The notes: generated by a model not told the origin, from the letters alone. DNA of 49,197 nt from CAYPZU01 sp964415395 (GCA_964415395.1 CAYPZU010000006.1:1-49197); one strand, 5' to 3'; counted from the first letter of the stretch, positions 25,666 to 34,714 are shown. A program made the numbers and translations.

Positions 25666-26507
25666 TAACATCCTTCCAATTTACAGGATTTTGCGAGCGT
25701 TTTTGCGAACGCTACGTTACTTGAGTGGCCCGATCTAACGGCAATGATATGCGCGCAAAGCGGAGCTCCGATGAGAGAGAGGTCTCCGATCAAATCGAGA
25801 ACTTTATGGCGCACCATTTCATCGGGGAAGCGGGCTCCTTCGGGATTCAGGATTTCACCGCCTTTGATCACGAGGGCGTTTTCGAGCCCTCCCCCCTTAA
25901 TGAGCCCTTTTTCAATCAGCGGAACAATCTCTTCGTAGAGAGAGAAAGTGCGGCAGGGAGCGATCTCCGATTTGTAGCGGTCGGGATTCATTGAGAAGGC
26001 ATAGTATTGCGAGCGCAGAAGCGGAGACTGGGGGTAATGCATGGTATAGCTCAGCCGGAAGTCCGGGCAGGGAAGAGCAATGAGATGGACATCTCCTTCA
26101 GACCAGTAAAGAGGCTGGGCGACACGGATGGATGCCTTGGGAAACTCGAGCGATTTCAAACCGCTCTGCTCGATGAGGTCGACGAAGACGCGCGCGCTTC
26201 CATCGCCTGCGGGAATTTCCGGCCCCTCGACTTCAATCGCCGCGTTGTCTACGCCATAGGAATAAAGAGCGGAAAGGAGGTGCTCGACCATGAGGACGCT
26301 CGCCTTTTCAGTTGCGAGGCGGGTGCAGCGGGGCGCTTCTCTAACATTGTCTAGCCGGGCAGGAATTTCAGGGGAACCGGGGAGATCCGTCCGGCGGAAG
26401 AGAATGCCTGTTCCAGCTGGGGCAGGGAGAATCCGTAATTTCACCTTTTCCCCGGTGAAAAGTCCCAATCCGGAAAGAGCGGCTTCGCGCAGCAGAGTTT
26501 TCTGCAT
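25665..26507 (-). CDS. lpxC: UDP-3-O-acyl-N-acetylglucosamine deacetylase
   Basis: About 280 residues from ATG 26507 (MQKTLLREAALSGLGL), which fits the family start; the frame is open to a TTG at 26543, and a GAGG-spaced TTG at 26531 is a possible alternative. Zn hydrolase, committed step of lipid A synthesis. VEHLLSAL carries the first Zn His; RHKVLDLIGDLSLIG carries the second His and Asp; catalytic His in GHSSNVAF. EIPARLDNVREAPRCTRL is normal for the family. Confidence 0.95.
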   Translation of the reverse strand: MQKTLLREAALSGLGLFTGEKVKLRILPAPAGTGILFRRTDLPGSPEIPARLDNVREAPRCTRLATEKASVLMVEHLLSALYSYGVDNAAIEVEGPEIPAGDGSARVFVDLIEQSGLKSLEFPKASIRVAQPLYWSEGDVHLIALPCPDFRLSYTMHYPQSPLLRSQYYAFSMNPDRYKSEIAPCRTFSLYEEIVPLIEKGLIKGGGLENALVIKGGEILNPEGARFPDEMVRHKVLDLIGDLSLIGAPLCAHIIAVRSGHSSNVAFAKTLAKSCKLEGC

Positions 26508-26613
26508 CTCGGCAGAGTCGGGAAGGGTCAATTCGTACCTCAAATGAGCGGAAAAAGATCAATCCTTCGCGGATAGATGGTTACTTGCTAAAAACTTAAC
26601 GGAGCGCGCCCAT

Positions 26614-28251
26614 TTAGGGCAACTTTTTCTTCCGTGTCGACAGGAAGCAGAGAACCGATCCGCCGCTGAGAGCCAGAATAGCGGCGTCTCCCCACCAGGT
26701 GTAAAGGGTTTTGTGGGACTCAGCTAAAATCGACAAATGGAGAGCTCCGGCAGACTCCTCCGAAGGGGCCAGCAGCGCTCCAGGGCGGCCGAAACGGTCG
26801 ATTGAGCCTGTGATCCCCGAATTGCAGGAGCGGAGAGTGCAGACGCCGTTTTCCACTGCTCTGACCCGGGCGTGATGGAAATGCTGGAGAGGCAGCCGCG
26901 ACTCGGGGAACCAGATATCGTTCGAAACGTTGACAAACAGCTCCGCCCCGGTTTTGCGCAGATCGCGCATCAGCCCGGTATACAGTTCTTCGACGCAAAT
27001 CGATACGCCGATTGGCAGAGGCCCTTGGAATACCTTGATCTGATCTCCCTGCTGGAAGGAATCGGTGACTCCGTAATTCTCTGCCAGAAAACGGGCGATA
27101 AAGCGGAAATTTTTGAAAGGGACGTATTCTCCGACGGGAACGAGAACCCGTTTTTCATACCTTTCGGGATTCTCTTGCTCGGGCCGGAAATGGAACACTG
27201 CATTATATCTGAGTCGGGTGCCGGGATCTTCTGCGTCCAGACCGGCCAGAACGTGGGCGTTAAATTGGTTGGAAAGCGCTTGGACGAGATACAGGTTGTT
27301 GACATTCCATTTCGTCATCCCCATCTCCTCAACCGCTTCCGCGTACGGCGCCTCTAATGGAGGGAGAGAGGAGACAGATTCTATTCCAAAATGCCGGATC
27401 CAGAACAGCCTCGCCGTCTGATACGGATACAACTTCCTGTAGGCGCCGTAAGGCAGCGACGCCTCAGGCAGAACGATCAAATCGAGCTTGCTCTCCCGTT
27501 CAAGCTGGGAGAGGATCCTATCCCACTGATCCAGCGGAAGGATGAACCGGTCGGGTTTTCGATTGTCGTAATCTTTCTGCTCAGGGAAAAGGGCTGTTTG
27601 AACGAGAGCGGCGGAGAGGATTTTTGCCGACGCAGGAGGAGTGAACTGGATATGGAAGATGCCGAACAGATAAGGGAAAAGAGCCAAGCTCCCCCAAATC
27701 AGCGCTATTTTTTTCGATTTCTCAAGATAGGCTTTCAGCGCGGTCAGGTTGACAAGGATCACCCAGAAGGAGAGACCGTAAACTCCCAAAAGGGCGGCAA
27801 ACTGCAGCGAATATTCGGAGCCAGCCAACGAAAGCCCCGTCGGATTCCACGTAAAACCTGAAAGAAAATAGAGTCGGATCCATTCCATGAAGACCCAAAA
27901 TCCGGCAGCAGCCGCGATTTTTCGGAAATTGAGGGGTTCGCCAGGCTTTACAAACGCCGAAAGAAGGGCGAATTGCAAACCCAGCCCGGCCAAAAGCATC
28001 AGATAGACTCCGAAGATCATCATCCCCATATAAGAGGTGGATGTCATCCAGGAAAGATGAACCGCCTGAACCAGGGCGAACCAGCAGAAAGAGAGGAGAA
28101 ACCGGTCTCTAGGCCTGGACAGGCAGAGCATAGCTTTCCAAAAAAGGGCGAAACCGACGCAGGCCGAGACGGCTCCCAGGCCGGAGACCCAGGCGGGCTG
28201 CCCGAAGGCGGTGATCAGGAAGCTTAAAATCAGAGAGATCCAAAAAACCAT
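26614..28251 (-). CDS. lnt: apolipoprotein N-acyltransferase
   Basis: 545 residues. N-acylates the Cys of lipoproteins in the inner membrane. Six or so N-terminal membrane spans (1-200), then a nitrilase-type periplasmic domain with the catalytic Glu in VLPEASLPYG, Lys in KRVLVPVGEYVPF and Cys in GVSICVEELY. Ends with one more membrane span and a basic tail. Counterpart of cutE (CT534). Two bases after the upstream doxX-like gene. Confidence 0.93.
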   Translation of the reverse strand: MVFWISLILSFLITAFGQPAWVSGLGAVSACVGFALFWKAMLCLSRPRDRFLLSFCWFALVQAVHLSWMTSTSYMGMMIFGVYLMLLAGLGLQFALLSAFVKPGEPLNFRKIAAAAGFWVFMEWIRLYFLSGFTWNPTGLSLAGSEYSLQFAALLGVYGLSFWVILVNLTALKAYLEKSKKIALIWGSLALFPYLFGIFHIQFTPPASAKILSAALVQTALFPEQKDYDNRKPDRFILPLDQWDRILSQLERESKLDLIVLPEASLPYGAYRKLYPYQTARLFWIRHFGIESVSSLPPLEAPYAEAVEEMGMTKWNVNNLYLVQALSNQFNAHVLAGLDAEDPGTRLRYNAVFHFRPEQENPERYEKRVLVPVGEYVPFKNFRFIARFLAENYGVTDSFQQGDQIKVFQGPLPIGVSICVEELYTGLMRDLRKTGAELFVNVSNDIWFPESRLPLQHFHHARVRAVENGVCTLRSCNSGITGSIDRFGRPGALLAPSEESAGALHLSILAESHKTLYTWWGDAAILALSGGSVLCFLSTRKKKLP

Positions 28252-28252
28252 T

Positions 28253-28735
28253 TCAGCCCAGGTTCATCGATGAAAAAGAGCTGTCGCCCCCGGATTTGGC
28301 TTGGGCCCCGTGGAGAAGGACCATGAACAATCCCCCCAAAATAGCGAGGTTTTTAAGGAACATGATCGTCTGCAATTCCCGGACGCCCCCTTCATGAAGC
28401 CAGAAGGCGTGCATAACAAGGGTGGCTGGAATCAGAAAGAGGATCAGAAGGGTTGCTCCGAGTTTTTCTTTCATTCCGAGCAAAAGCAAAAGCCCGCCGA
28501 CCATTTCAAAAAGGGTTGCGGCGATGAGCAGAAGCGGGGTCCAGGGAGTGACCATCGCAAGGCAGTTCTGGGCGGTCTCGTAAAAACCGAGGCTCGCCTG
28601 CCAGTCGCAGAGAGTATTCATCAGCATCTTTTCCGACTCGTGCCAATGAAAAAGTTTACTGACGGCTCCAGCCAGAAATACGGCGCTCAGGAAAAAACGG
28701 GCCAGCACGGTGGAGAAAGTGCGGATGAATTTCAT
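28253..28735 (-). CDS. DoxX-family small membrane protein
   Basis: 160 residues with four membrane spans. RFFLSAVFLAGAVSKLFHW near the N-terminus, then ATLFEMVGGLLLLLGMKEKLGA and AFWLHEGG...FLKNLAILGGLF, the DoxX/DoxD pattern. Exact role unknown; relatives are tied to quinone-linked or thiol redox. Its stop nearly touches the lnt start, so it probably leads the lnt transcript. Divergent from the sun gene. Confidence 0.8.
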   Translation of the reverse strand: MKFIRTFSTVLARFFLSAVFLAGAVSKLFHWHESEKMLMNTLCDWQASLGFYETAQNCLAMVTPWTPLLLIAATLFEMVGGLLLLLGMKEKLGATLLILFLIPATLVMHAFWLHEGGVRELQTIMFLKNLAILGGLFMVLLHGAQAKSGGDSSFSSMNLG

Positions 28736-28829
28736 AGATATCCTCGACTGATCAAGTCCCCTCTAAGATGTCAAAACGGAGTATATTTTTCTAGCATGGC
28801 AGTCGCAGAATCGGTAAAATAGCAAACCC

Positions 28830-30005
28830 ATGAAAGTTCCATTTAGAGATTATCACATTTTAGAGTTCCTCAGCCTGTTTGAAGGCTCCTCAAAGCCTCT
28901 GGACTTGGCGCTTAGCGATTATTTGAAAAATCACAGGAGCATCGGAGCCCATGACCGGCGGATGATCGGCGAAACCCTCTACGGAATGGTCCGATGGAAG
29001 TCGCTGATCGACTATTTCTGCCCTTCCGGAGACCCGCTTTCGCGCCTGTCGCGCTACAGATCCCTCTCCTTCGAACTTTGCCTGAACGACCCTTCGATCC
29101 CCGAGCCCGCCCGCCTCGGAGTGAACGAATTTCTTTACGGCCGCCTGAAAGATGCCTACGGGATCGACCAGGCCAGATCGATCTGCCGCGTTCTCAACAC
29201 CCCTGCGCCGACTACCGTCCGCGCCAATCTGATCAAAACTACGCGGGAAGAGCTCCTCAAAATTTTCCAGGAAAAATTTGAAGCGTTCCCCTGCAAAGAC
29301 GCGGAAGCCGGAATTCAGCTGAAAAAACGGGAGCCCCTGTTCTCTCTGCCCGAATTCAAGGCGGGGTTTTTCGAGGTGCAGGACGAGGGAAGCCAGCGAG
29401 TGGCCAGCCTCGTGCAGGCGAAACCGGGGGATCTGATTGTAGATTATTGCAGCGGCTCCGGCGGTAAAACGCTCGCCTTCGCCCCGCAAATGAAGGGAAG
29501 AGGGCAAATTTATCTCCACGACGTCCGCGTCCGAGCGCTCCAGGAAGCGCGCCAGCGCCTGAAGCGGGCGGGCATCCAAAACGCCCAGTGCCTTGAACCA
29601 GGCCACCCTCAATTCAAAGCGCTCGCTCAAAAATGCGACTGGGTGTTGGCTGACGTACCTTGCAGCGGGACCGGGACGCTCCGCAGAAATCCAGACGCAA
29701 AGTGGAAAATCGATGGAGCGATGCTCGATCGGCTGACCGCCCTCCAAAGAGAGATCGTTAAAGAAGCTCTCCAGTTTTTAAAACCGGGCGGAAGGCTCGT
29801 GTATGCCACCTGCAGCCTTCTGCCTGAGGAAAACCAGCGGCAGGCCGAATATTTCCTCGCTGCGCATTCACTCGAGATGATCGGAGATCCTCTGTTCCTG
29901 CTTCCGGAAGAAGGGGGCGCAGATGGCTTTTTCGCTGCCGTCTTCAAAAAAAAGAAAGGGTCAGATACCATCAACACCACTTTACCACCGGCGGAACATG
30001 CATAA
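28830..30005 (+). CDS. rsmB: RsmB/Sun-family rRNA (cytosine-C5) methyltransferase
   Basis: 391 residues. SAM-dependent m5C methylation of RNA, 16S rRNA if it is a true RsmB. N-terminal NusB-like helical domain (about 1-130), motif I around VDYCSGSGGKTLAF, catalytic Cys pair in DVPCSGTGTLRRNPDAKW and YATCSLLPEENQ. DYCSGSGGK replaces the common DxCAAPGGK. C-terminal end overlaps the next gene by 8 bases. Positional and family match to Chlamydia fmu (CT553). Confidence 0.9.
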   Translation: MKVPFRDYHILEFLSLFEGSSKPLDLALSDYLKNHRSIGAHDRRMIGETLYGMVRWKSLIDYFCPSGDPLSRLSRYRSLSFELCLNDPSIPEPARLGVNEFLYGRLKDAYGIDQARSICRVLNTPAPTTVRANLIKTTREELLKIFQEKFEAFPCKDAEAGIQLKKREPLFSLPEFKAGFFEVQDEGSQRVASLVQAKPGDLIVDYCSGSGGKTLAFAPQMKGRGQIYLHDVRVRALQEARQRLKRAGIQNAQCLEPGHPQFKALAQKCDWVLADVPCSGTGTLRRNPDAKWKIDGAMLDRLTALQREIVKEALQFLKPGGRLVYATCSLLPEENQRQAEYFLAAHSLEMIGDPLFLLPEEGGADGFFAAVFKKKKGSDTINTTLPPAEHA

Positions 30006-31035
30006 AATGATCTTTCTTCTTCTCTCCTGCGCTCCTCTCCTCGCCATCGAAATCCCCTCTTCGATCGATTTTTCGGCAGAGCCCAAAATCTCGTTCCAAA
30101 ACGCGATTTTGGCTAAAGCCAACGGCAAAACGATTTCGATGATGGACGTAAAGAAGAAGATGGATATGCTCTTCCATCAAAATTATCCAAATCTGTCCGA
30201 CTCGAACCAGGCCCGCTTTCAGTTCTACGAGGTAAGCTGGCGCCACGTTCTCATGGAGATGATCGACAATGAACTGATCATCGCAGACGCCCTCGAAAGA
30301 GAGATCAAACTGACCGACGGCGAAGTGCGCGAAGAGATGGAAGAGCGGTTCGGCCCGAATGTGATGAAAACGCTCGATAAGATCGGCCTCACCTACGACG
30401 AAACCTGGAAAATGGTGAAGAACGAGATGATCGTACGGCGTATGAGCTGGTGGTTCGTCCAGTCGCGGGCGATGCAGAGCATCACCCCTCAGGACATCCG
30501 GCAAGCCTATCGCCTCTACCTGAAAGAGAATCCCTCTTATCAGGAGTGGACCTACCGCGTCGTCTCAATCCGGACCGACCTGGCCGACGATTCGATCGCA
30601 AACAGCGTCTATGACTTTTTGAAACAGTCGAACCAAAGTCCCGAAACGGCCGCGAACGACCTGAAGCAGTTTGAATCGGACGCCGCTTCGATCCAGGTTT
30701 CGAACGAGTTCGTTGCAGCCGACAAAGACCTGTCGGACGCTCACCGTTTGGCCCTCGGCTCGCTCCAGCTGGGAGACTACAGCAAACCGGTGTTCCAAAA
30801 GAGCCGGACTGACAAGAAATCGATCTACCGGATCTTCTACCTCTCCCAAAAGATGGACTATCCGGCCCCAGCCTTTGAAACGATGGCGGGCCAGCTCCGG
30901 AATGATCTGATGCAAAAATCGATGTCCCGCGAATCGCAGCGCTATATCGAAAAGCTCCGGAACAAATATGGGTTCGATACGGCGCACCTGAAAGAGACTG
31001 TGCCCGACGACCTCCACCCCTTCTCCCTGCAATGA
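29998..31035 (+). CDS. SurA/PpiD-like periplasmic chaperone
   Basis: 345 residues from ATG 29998, preceded by GGCGGAAC; the open frame further upstream lies inside the methylase gene. Hydrophobic signal peptide (residues 1-17, ending LLAIE). Residues 30-160 resemble the SurA N-terminal domain (ILAKANGKTISMMDVKKKMD, EMIDNELIIADALEREIKLTDGEV). The following region (SITPQDIRQAY..., LQLGDYSKPVFQ) looks like a diverged parvulin PPIase domain; I cannot confirm active-site residues. Predicted role: escorting outer-membrane proteins, which fits a cell with TpsB and Pmp-like barrels. ATGA overlap with ksgA. Confidence 0.8.
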   Translation: MHKMIFLLLSCAPLLAIEIPSSIDFSAEPKISFQNAILAKANGKTISMMDVKKKMDMLFHQNYPNLSDSNQARFQFYEVSWRHVLMEMIDNELIIADALEREIKLTDGEVREEMEERFGPNVMKTLDKIGLTYDETWKMVKNEMIVRRMSWWFVQSRAMQSITPQDIRQAYRLYLKENPSYQEWTYRVVSIRTDLADDSIANSVYDFLKQSNQSPETAANDLKQFESDAASIQVSNEFVAADKDLSDAHRLALGSLQLGDYSKPVFQKSRTDKKSIYRIFYLSQKMDYPAPAFETMAGQLRNDLMQKSMSRESQRYIEKLRNKYGFDTAHLKETVPDDLHPFSLQ

Positions 31036-31853
31036 TCCTCTCGGAACTGATCCCTTTTCTGAAGGAACATGAGGCGCGCCCCAAAAAAAGCCTTTCCCAG
31101 AATTTTCTCGTCGATCCGAATATCCTGAAGAAAATCGTCGAGACCGCCGCGATCCAGCCGGGCGATGCGGTCCTTGAAATCGGACCCGGACCCGGCGCCT
31201 TGACAACAGCCCTCCTGAACGCAGGAGCCAGAGTCTATGCCGTAGAAATGGACACGCTCTTCGCTAATGAGCTTTCCCGGCTCCAGACTCCCGATGAACG
31301 GCTGCAAGTGTTTGAAGCTGACTTTCTCAAATTCGATTTAAGGCGGCTCCCCCCGTCTCTGAAAGTGGCGGCAAATCTCCCTTACCATATCACGGCCCCG
31401 ATCCTGGAAAAAATCTGCGCCCATTCCTCTCAGTTCACATCGCTGACTTTGATGGTGCAGAAAGAAGTGGCCGACCGGATGGCCGCCTCTTCCGGATCGA
31501 AACAGTTCGGCTCCCTCACCGTCTTCCTCCAGTTCCATGCCGCCATCGGCCGCCCGTTCATCGTTCCGCCAGGCTGCTTCTACCCTCGGCCAAAAGTTGA
31601 TTCAGCCGTGATCCGGCTCGACTTCCGCAAAAAGCCTGACGTGGAGCCGTCCTCATTCTTTTCGCTTGTACGCCAGGCGTTCCAGCAAAGAAGAAAAATG
31701 GTGACTACCTCGATCCAGAAGCTCTATCCAATCGAAAAAATCAGAGCCGCGCTCTGCTCTTTCGGCGCAAATCCCCTCGCGCGGCCGGAAGATCTCTCCC
31801 TTGAAGAATGGGTTTCCCTGCACCAGTATCTGACTAACGGAATATCTCGTTGA
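31032..31853 (+). CDS. rsmA: 16S rRNA adenine dimethyltransferase KsgA
   Basis: 273 residues. Dimethylates two adjacent adenines in helix 45 of 16S rRNA. KKSLSQNFLVDPNILKKI start, SAM motif EIGPGPGALT, catalytic NLPYHI, then FYPRPKVDSAVIRL. Third gene of the methylase-chaperone-ksgA run, translationally coupled. Its last 20 bases overlap the end of the convergent carboxypeptidase gene. In C. trachomatis ksgA (CT354) lies far from fmu. Confidence 0.96.
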   Translation: MILSELIPFLKEHEARPKKSLSQNFLVDPNILKKIVETAAIQPGDAVLEIGPGPGALTTALLNAGARVYAVEMDTLFANELSRLQTPDERLQVFEADFLKFDLRRLPPSLKVAANLPYHITAPILEKICAHSSQFTSLTLMVQKEVADRMAASSGSKQFGSLTVFLQFHAAIGRPFIVPPGCFYPRPKVDSAVIRLDFRKKPDVEPSSFFSLVRQAFQQRRKMVTTSIQKLYPIEKIRAALCSFGANPLARPEDLSLEEWVSLHQYLTNGISR

Positions 31854-33006
31854 ATTTCTCTTTGAGCACAAAGAAGAAGGTTCCTTTCACTTCCTGAAGG
31901 GAGGCCAAATCCTGCTTCTGCAATAATTTTCCTTCCTGATCAAGAAGCCTTATTTCTCCGACTTTCTGCCCTTTCCGGATAGGGAGTTTCGGCATTTCCC
32001 AGTGAATGAACGCCTTGCAGGAAGGCTCTTCCGCAGGGTAATATTCGATAGCGATCTCTTGAGCGAGCGCCGCCCGCAGCGGGATTTTCGATCCAGCGAC
32101 ATCGTGGCTAAAGATCTGTTCCGGCCCAAGAAAGCGTTTCCGCTCTTTTTTTTCCGCGAACGCAGTTTCGAAAAGACGAACCGCATCTTCATAGCGCGCG
32201 TGCCGCTTCTCGCATCCGAAGGCGACAGCGATCAGCGTCCTCCCTTCATGTTCCGCAGCAGCGACGAGGCAATTTCCGGCCGCGGAATGAAATCCTGTCT
32301 TCACACCGATCGCTTTCGGGTAGTAATGCTTCCCTTCCTTGACCAGCGGATTGTGCTGCTTGATTTCGGTTAGAGGCTGTTTGTTCGACTTTGGCTTCAT
32401 GTAGGAAATTTTCGAGACGATTTCCCGGAATTTGGGGATTTTCAACGCCCTTTTCGTGATGAGGCAGATGTCGTAGGCAGTCGTCCGGTGTTCCGGATGA
32501 TGGAGGCCGTGCGGGTTTTTAAAACAGGTATTCTGGCATCCCAAGGAGCGGACATATTCATTCATCTCGTCGATGAAATTCGGCACAGAGCCAGAAAGAG
32601 ACTCCCCCAGCACGTTCGCCGCATCGTTTCCGGAAACGAGCATCAGGCCGTGGAGAAGCGATTCGAGGGAAAGAATCTCGCCGCGGACAAGGCCCATCTT
32701 CGTGCCGTCGATTTCCTGCCAATGGGAAGGACAGGCCAACGGATTTTTCAAGTCTTTGAGTTTCAGGCATTCCGCAGAAACGGTCACCATCGTGTCGAGA
32801 GAAGGCTTTTTATGATCGAGAATGAAAAGCGCAGTGGCGATTTTGGTTGTGCTCGCAGGGAAAGAGGGAACGTGAGCGTGCTTTTCAAAGAGGATAGCTC
32901 CCGAATCGGCGTTCATCAGAATCGCCGAGCGGGCGCTCACGTCGACATCGAGAGGCTTTCCCGCAAGAGTTGAGGAAATGCAGATCAAAAAACAAATCCA
33001 GCGCAC
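31834..33006 (-). CDS. D-alanyl-D-alanine carboxypeptidase (PBP5/6 family)
   Basis: 390 residues from a GTG. Signal peptide 1-15 (ICFLICISSTLAG). Serine penicillin-binding motifs: S52-T-T-K, S125-G-N and K236-T-G. C-terminal beta-domain (about 275-380) of the PBP5 type, without a clear membrane-anchoring final helix. It trims stem-peptide D-Ala in the periplasm; chlamydiae make a transient septal peptidoglycan. Positional match to dacF (CT551). Own promoter. Confidence 0.94.
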   Translation of the reverse strand: MRWICFLICISSTLAGKPLDVDVSARSAILMNADSGAILFEKHAHVPSFPASTTKIATALFILDHKKPSLDTMVTVSAECLKLKDLKNPLACPSHWQEIDGTKMGLVRGEILSLESLLHGLMLVSGNDAANVLGESLSGSVPNFIDEMNEYVRSLGCQNTCFKNPHGLHHPEHRTTAYDICLITKRALKIPKFREIVSKISYMKPKSNKQPLTEIKQHNPLVKEGKHYYPKAIGVKTGFHSAAGNCLVAAAEHEGRTLIAVAFGCEKRHARYEDAVRLFETAFAEKKERKRFLGPEQIFSHDVAGSKIPLRAALAQEIAIEYYPAEEPSCKAFIHWEMPKLPIRKGQKVGEIRLLDQEGKLLQKQDLASLQEVKGTFFFVLKEKFNEIFR

Positions 33007-33029
33007 GGAACCCCATTGGTAAGAGGAAC

Positions 33030-33058
33030 ATCTTACTGAAGGAACCGGCCTTCGTCAA
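33030..33058 (-). promoter_or_regulatory. promoter of the carboxypeptidase gene
   Basis: Minus strand: -35 TTGACG (33053-33058), 17-base spacer, -10 TAAGAT (33030-33035). Confidence 0.7.
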
Positions 33059-33064
33059 CCCCTC

Positions 33065-33093
33065 TTGACAAACTTTAAAAAATCCGATAAATT
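33065..33093 (+). promoter_or_regulatory. promoter of the CT550-like gene
   Basis: Plus strand: perfect -35 TTGACA (33065-33070), 17-base spacer, -10 TAAATT (33088-33093). The two -35 boxes of this divergent pair are six bases apart. Confidence 0.7.
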
Positions 33094-33125
33094 GAGGGAA
33101 CGGCAGGAGTCGAAGGGAGAGGGTT

Positions 33126-33557
33126 ATGCTGAATCCAATTCAAATCGAAGAGACATTCAAAGAGTTCATGGGGAACCTTACGGAATGGGCCCATGACGGG
33201 ATCACACCCATCGATCTTAAATTCCTCCACGATCAGGGGTTGCTTAGCGCGCTCCAGGACGACCACAGCGAACCCGACGATTTGACCCAGTATTTCCATG
33301 TCATTGAGAGTGTTGAGAAAGTCACGCTCTTCAACGAGCAGTTCATCGTCTGGATCATTCCCAAAATGGAAGGGGAGCAGCCGATGACGTATGTGATGAT
33401 CGCTCTGAACCATCCGGAGAAGATCCATCTGGAAGTCGTCTTCCAGACGCGCGGCGTCTACAACACCCCCCGCTATGTTCTTAAAGTGCTGCAGCACTAT
33501 CTGGTAGATATGCTGGAGACCGAGGCGACGCTAACCTCATTTGAAAAAAACCAATAA
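33126..33557 (+). CDS. conserved chlamydial hypothetical protein (CT550 position)
   Basis: 143 residues, soluble, acidic, no signal peptide, no known motif that I recognise. Mixed alpha/beta appearance with a well-formed beta stretch (KVTLFNEQFIVWIIPKMEG, TYVMIALNHPEKIHLEVVFQTRGVYNTPRYVLKVLQHYL). GGGAGAGGG ribosome site before the ATG. It lies between the carboxypeptidase and the RsbW-like kinase, as CT550 does in C. trachomatis, so it is conserved across the phylum. Function unknown. Confidence 0.8.
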   Translation: MLNPIQIEETFKEFMGNLTEWAHDGITPIDLKFLHDQGLLSALQDDHSEPDDLTQYFHVIESVEKVTLFNEQFIVWIIPKMEGEQPMTYVMIALNHPEKIHLEVVFQTRGVYNTPRYVLKVLQHYLVDMLETEATLTSFEKNQ

Positions 33558-33560
33558 CTA

Positions 33561-33729
33561 TACCGCTCGAGATTGGAGAATCGTCTCTTCCTACGTCGGA
33601 CAGCCACTGAATTCGGGATCCGCCTCCATCGCTAAACTATTTTAGTTTAGCTCCTTCGGCGCCGTCTGCGCCTGACCCAAATTCAGGGCGCCTTCTTGGC
33701 AGCTACCGATTCTTCTCTCCCTCTCGGTA
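33561..33729. repeat. nested imperfect palindrome between convergent genes
   Basis: Outer arms 33561-33583 / 33707-33729 (taccg...agaatcg with cgattct...cggta), middle arms 33607-33617 / 33676-33686 (ctgaattcggg with cccaaattcag, 10 of 11), and a central perfect hairpin 33631-33651 (gctaaacta-ttt-tagtttagc). It fills nearly all of the gap between two facing genes. Possible bidirectional terminator or palindromic repeat element. Confidence 0.65.
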
Positions 33730-33730
33730 T

Positions 33731-34114
33731 TCAAACCTTCTTAATCATCGTGAACTGGTTGCGGTTCTCTTTTCGCGCGTAGGAGAGCTCGTCCATGTTC
33801 TGGCGGATGAGGAAGAGACCCAGTCCTCCCGGCTGGCGCTCCTCTAAAGAGAGCGAGAGGTCGGGATCTGCTTGCTCAAGGGGATTGAAAGGCGGCCCCG
33901 CATCTGCGAACGTGATCGCTGCATGGCTTTTCGGAATGACCTGAACTTCAATCTCAAGGCTTTCTGTTTTAGCATGGCTGATGATGTTGACGATCGCCTC
34001 TTCGCAAGCCAGTTCGATCTTCATAAGAGTCTGATCCGGAAAACCGGACAGCTGGCTTCGGATCCAGGAAAGCATCAAGTGCAGCTGATTGAGATCAGCG
34101 CGGAATTGTTTCAA
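33731..34114 (-). CDS. rsbW: RsbW-type anti-sigma serine kinase / HATPase
   Basis: 127 residues from a TTG start with AGAGG spaced in front. GHKL ATPase fold: N box ELACEEAIVNIISHA, G1 FADAGPPFNP, G2 GGLGLFLI. Such kinases hold a sigma factor or phosphorylate an STAS antagonist; chlamydial RsbW is reported to act in a partner-switching module. No RsbV, RsbU or sigma gene lies in the window. Counterpart of CT549. Confidence 0.9.
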   Translation of the reverse strand: MKQFRADLNQLHLMLSWIRSQLSGFPDQTLMKIELACEEAIVNIISHAKTESLEIEVQVIPKSHAAITFADAGPPFNPLEQADPDLSLSLEERQPGGLGLFLIRQNMDELSYARKENRNQFTMIKKV

Positions 34115-34129
34115 AATAACCTCTCTTCC

Positions 34130-34708
34130 CTACCATTGCGAAGATAGAGCGTCGACAATTTTTTTCGCCAGATGCGCGTAGAGGGGCCGGGTCGCGGCCT
34201 CCTGCGCCGCTTCGCCTGGCTCCAGCTGGCCGAGGGAAAACGGAAGAACCGTAACCAGCGCCCCGGATGGATCGACGAAGGTGAGATCCTGGAACGAGTC
34301 GCCATCAACGTAGTCGTAATCGGAAAAAGAGGAAATCCGGTAGGGCCCAAAGGCGATCCGATCTGAATCCCCTTCATAGAGAGTCGCTTCGATTACAACG
34401 GATTTGCGCCCTTCGGACGCGACGAGGTTCTTCTTGATCTCCCCTGTGATTTTCTGTCTGTCGCGGCGGTAGCCGATGGTGTCGAAACGAGTGTCGACGA
34501 TAGCGACCTGAAGCCGATAGTCGCCTTGCGAGCGGCGCACATCGGCGAGGCCCGAAGCCGATATGGCATAGACGATTTCGTTGGTGAAAGCCCCATCTTC
34601 ATCTCCTGCCGCGAACGGAACAGTGATTGTGGGGCGCCCCGACTCGGGGAATTCAGGCTGCCACCGATAGGAGCAGCCGCTCAAAATCAGAAAAAGGATC
34701 CATCGCAC
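34130..34708 (-). CDS. LptE-like outer-membrane lipoprotein (CT548 position)
   Basis: 192 residues from GTG. Short signal with lipobox LILSGC, Cys at residue 12, so lipidated (Lnt is in this window). After that GCSYRWQP, ITVPFAAGDEDGAFTNEIVYAISASGL and YRLQVAIVD fit the LptE fold: small lipoprotein plugging LptD for LPS export. LPS genes lpxA/lpxC are nearby. Similarity is by pattern only, so LptE is probable, not proven. Six bases after the BamD-like gene. Confidence 0.75.
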   Translation of the reverse strand: MRWILFLILSGCSYRWQPEFPESGRPTITVPFAAGDEDGAFTNEIVYAISASGLADVRRSQGDYRLQVAIVDTRFDTIGYRRDRQKITGEIKKNLVASEGRKSVVIEATLYEGDSDRIAFGPYRISSFSDYDYVDGDSFQDLTFVDPSGALVTVLPFSLGQLEPGEAAQEAATRPLYAHLAKKIVDALSSQW

Positions 34709-34714
34709 GCAATT

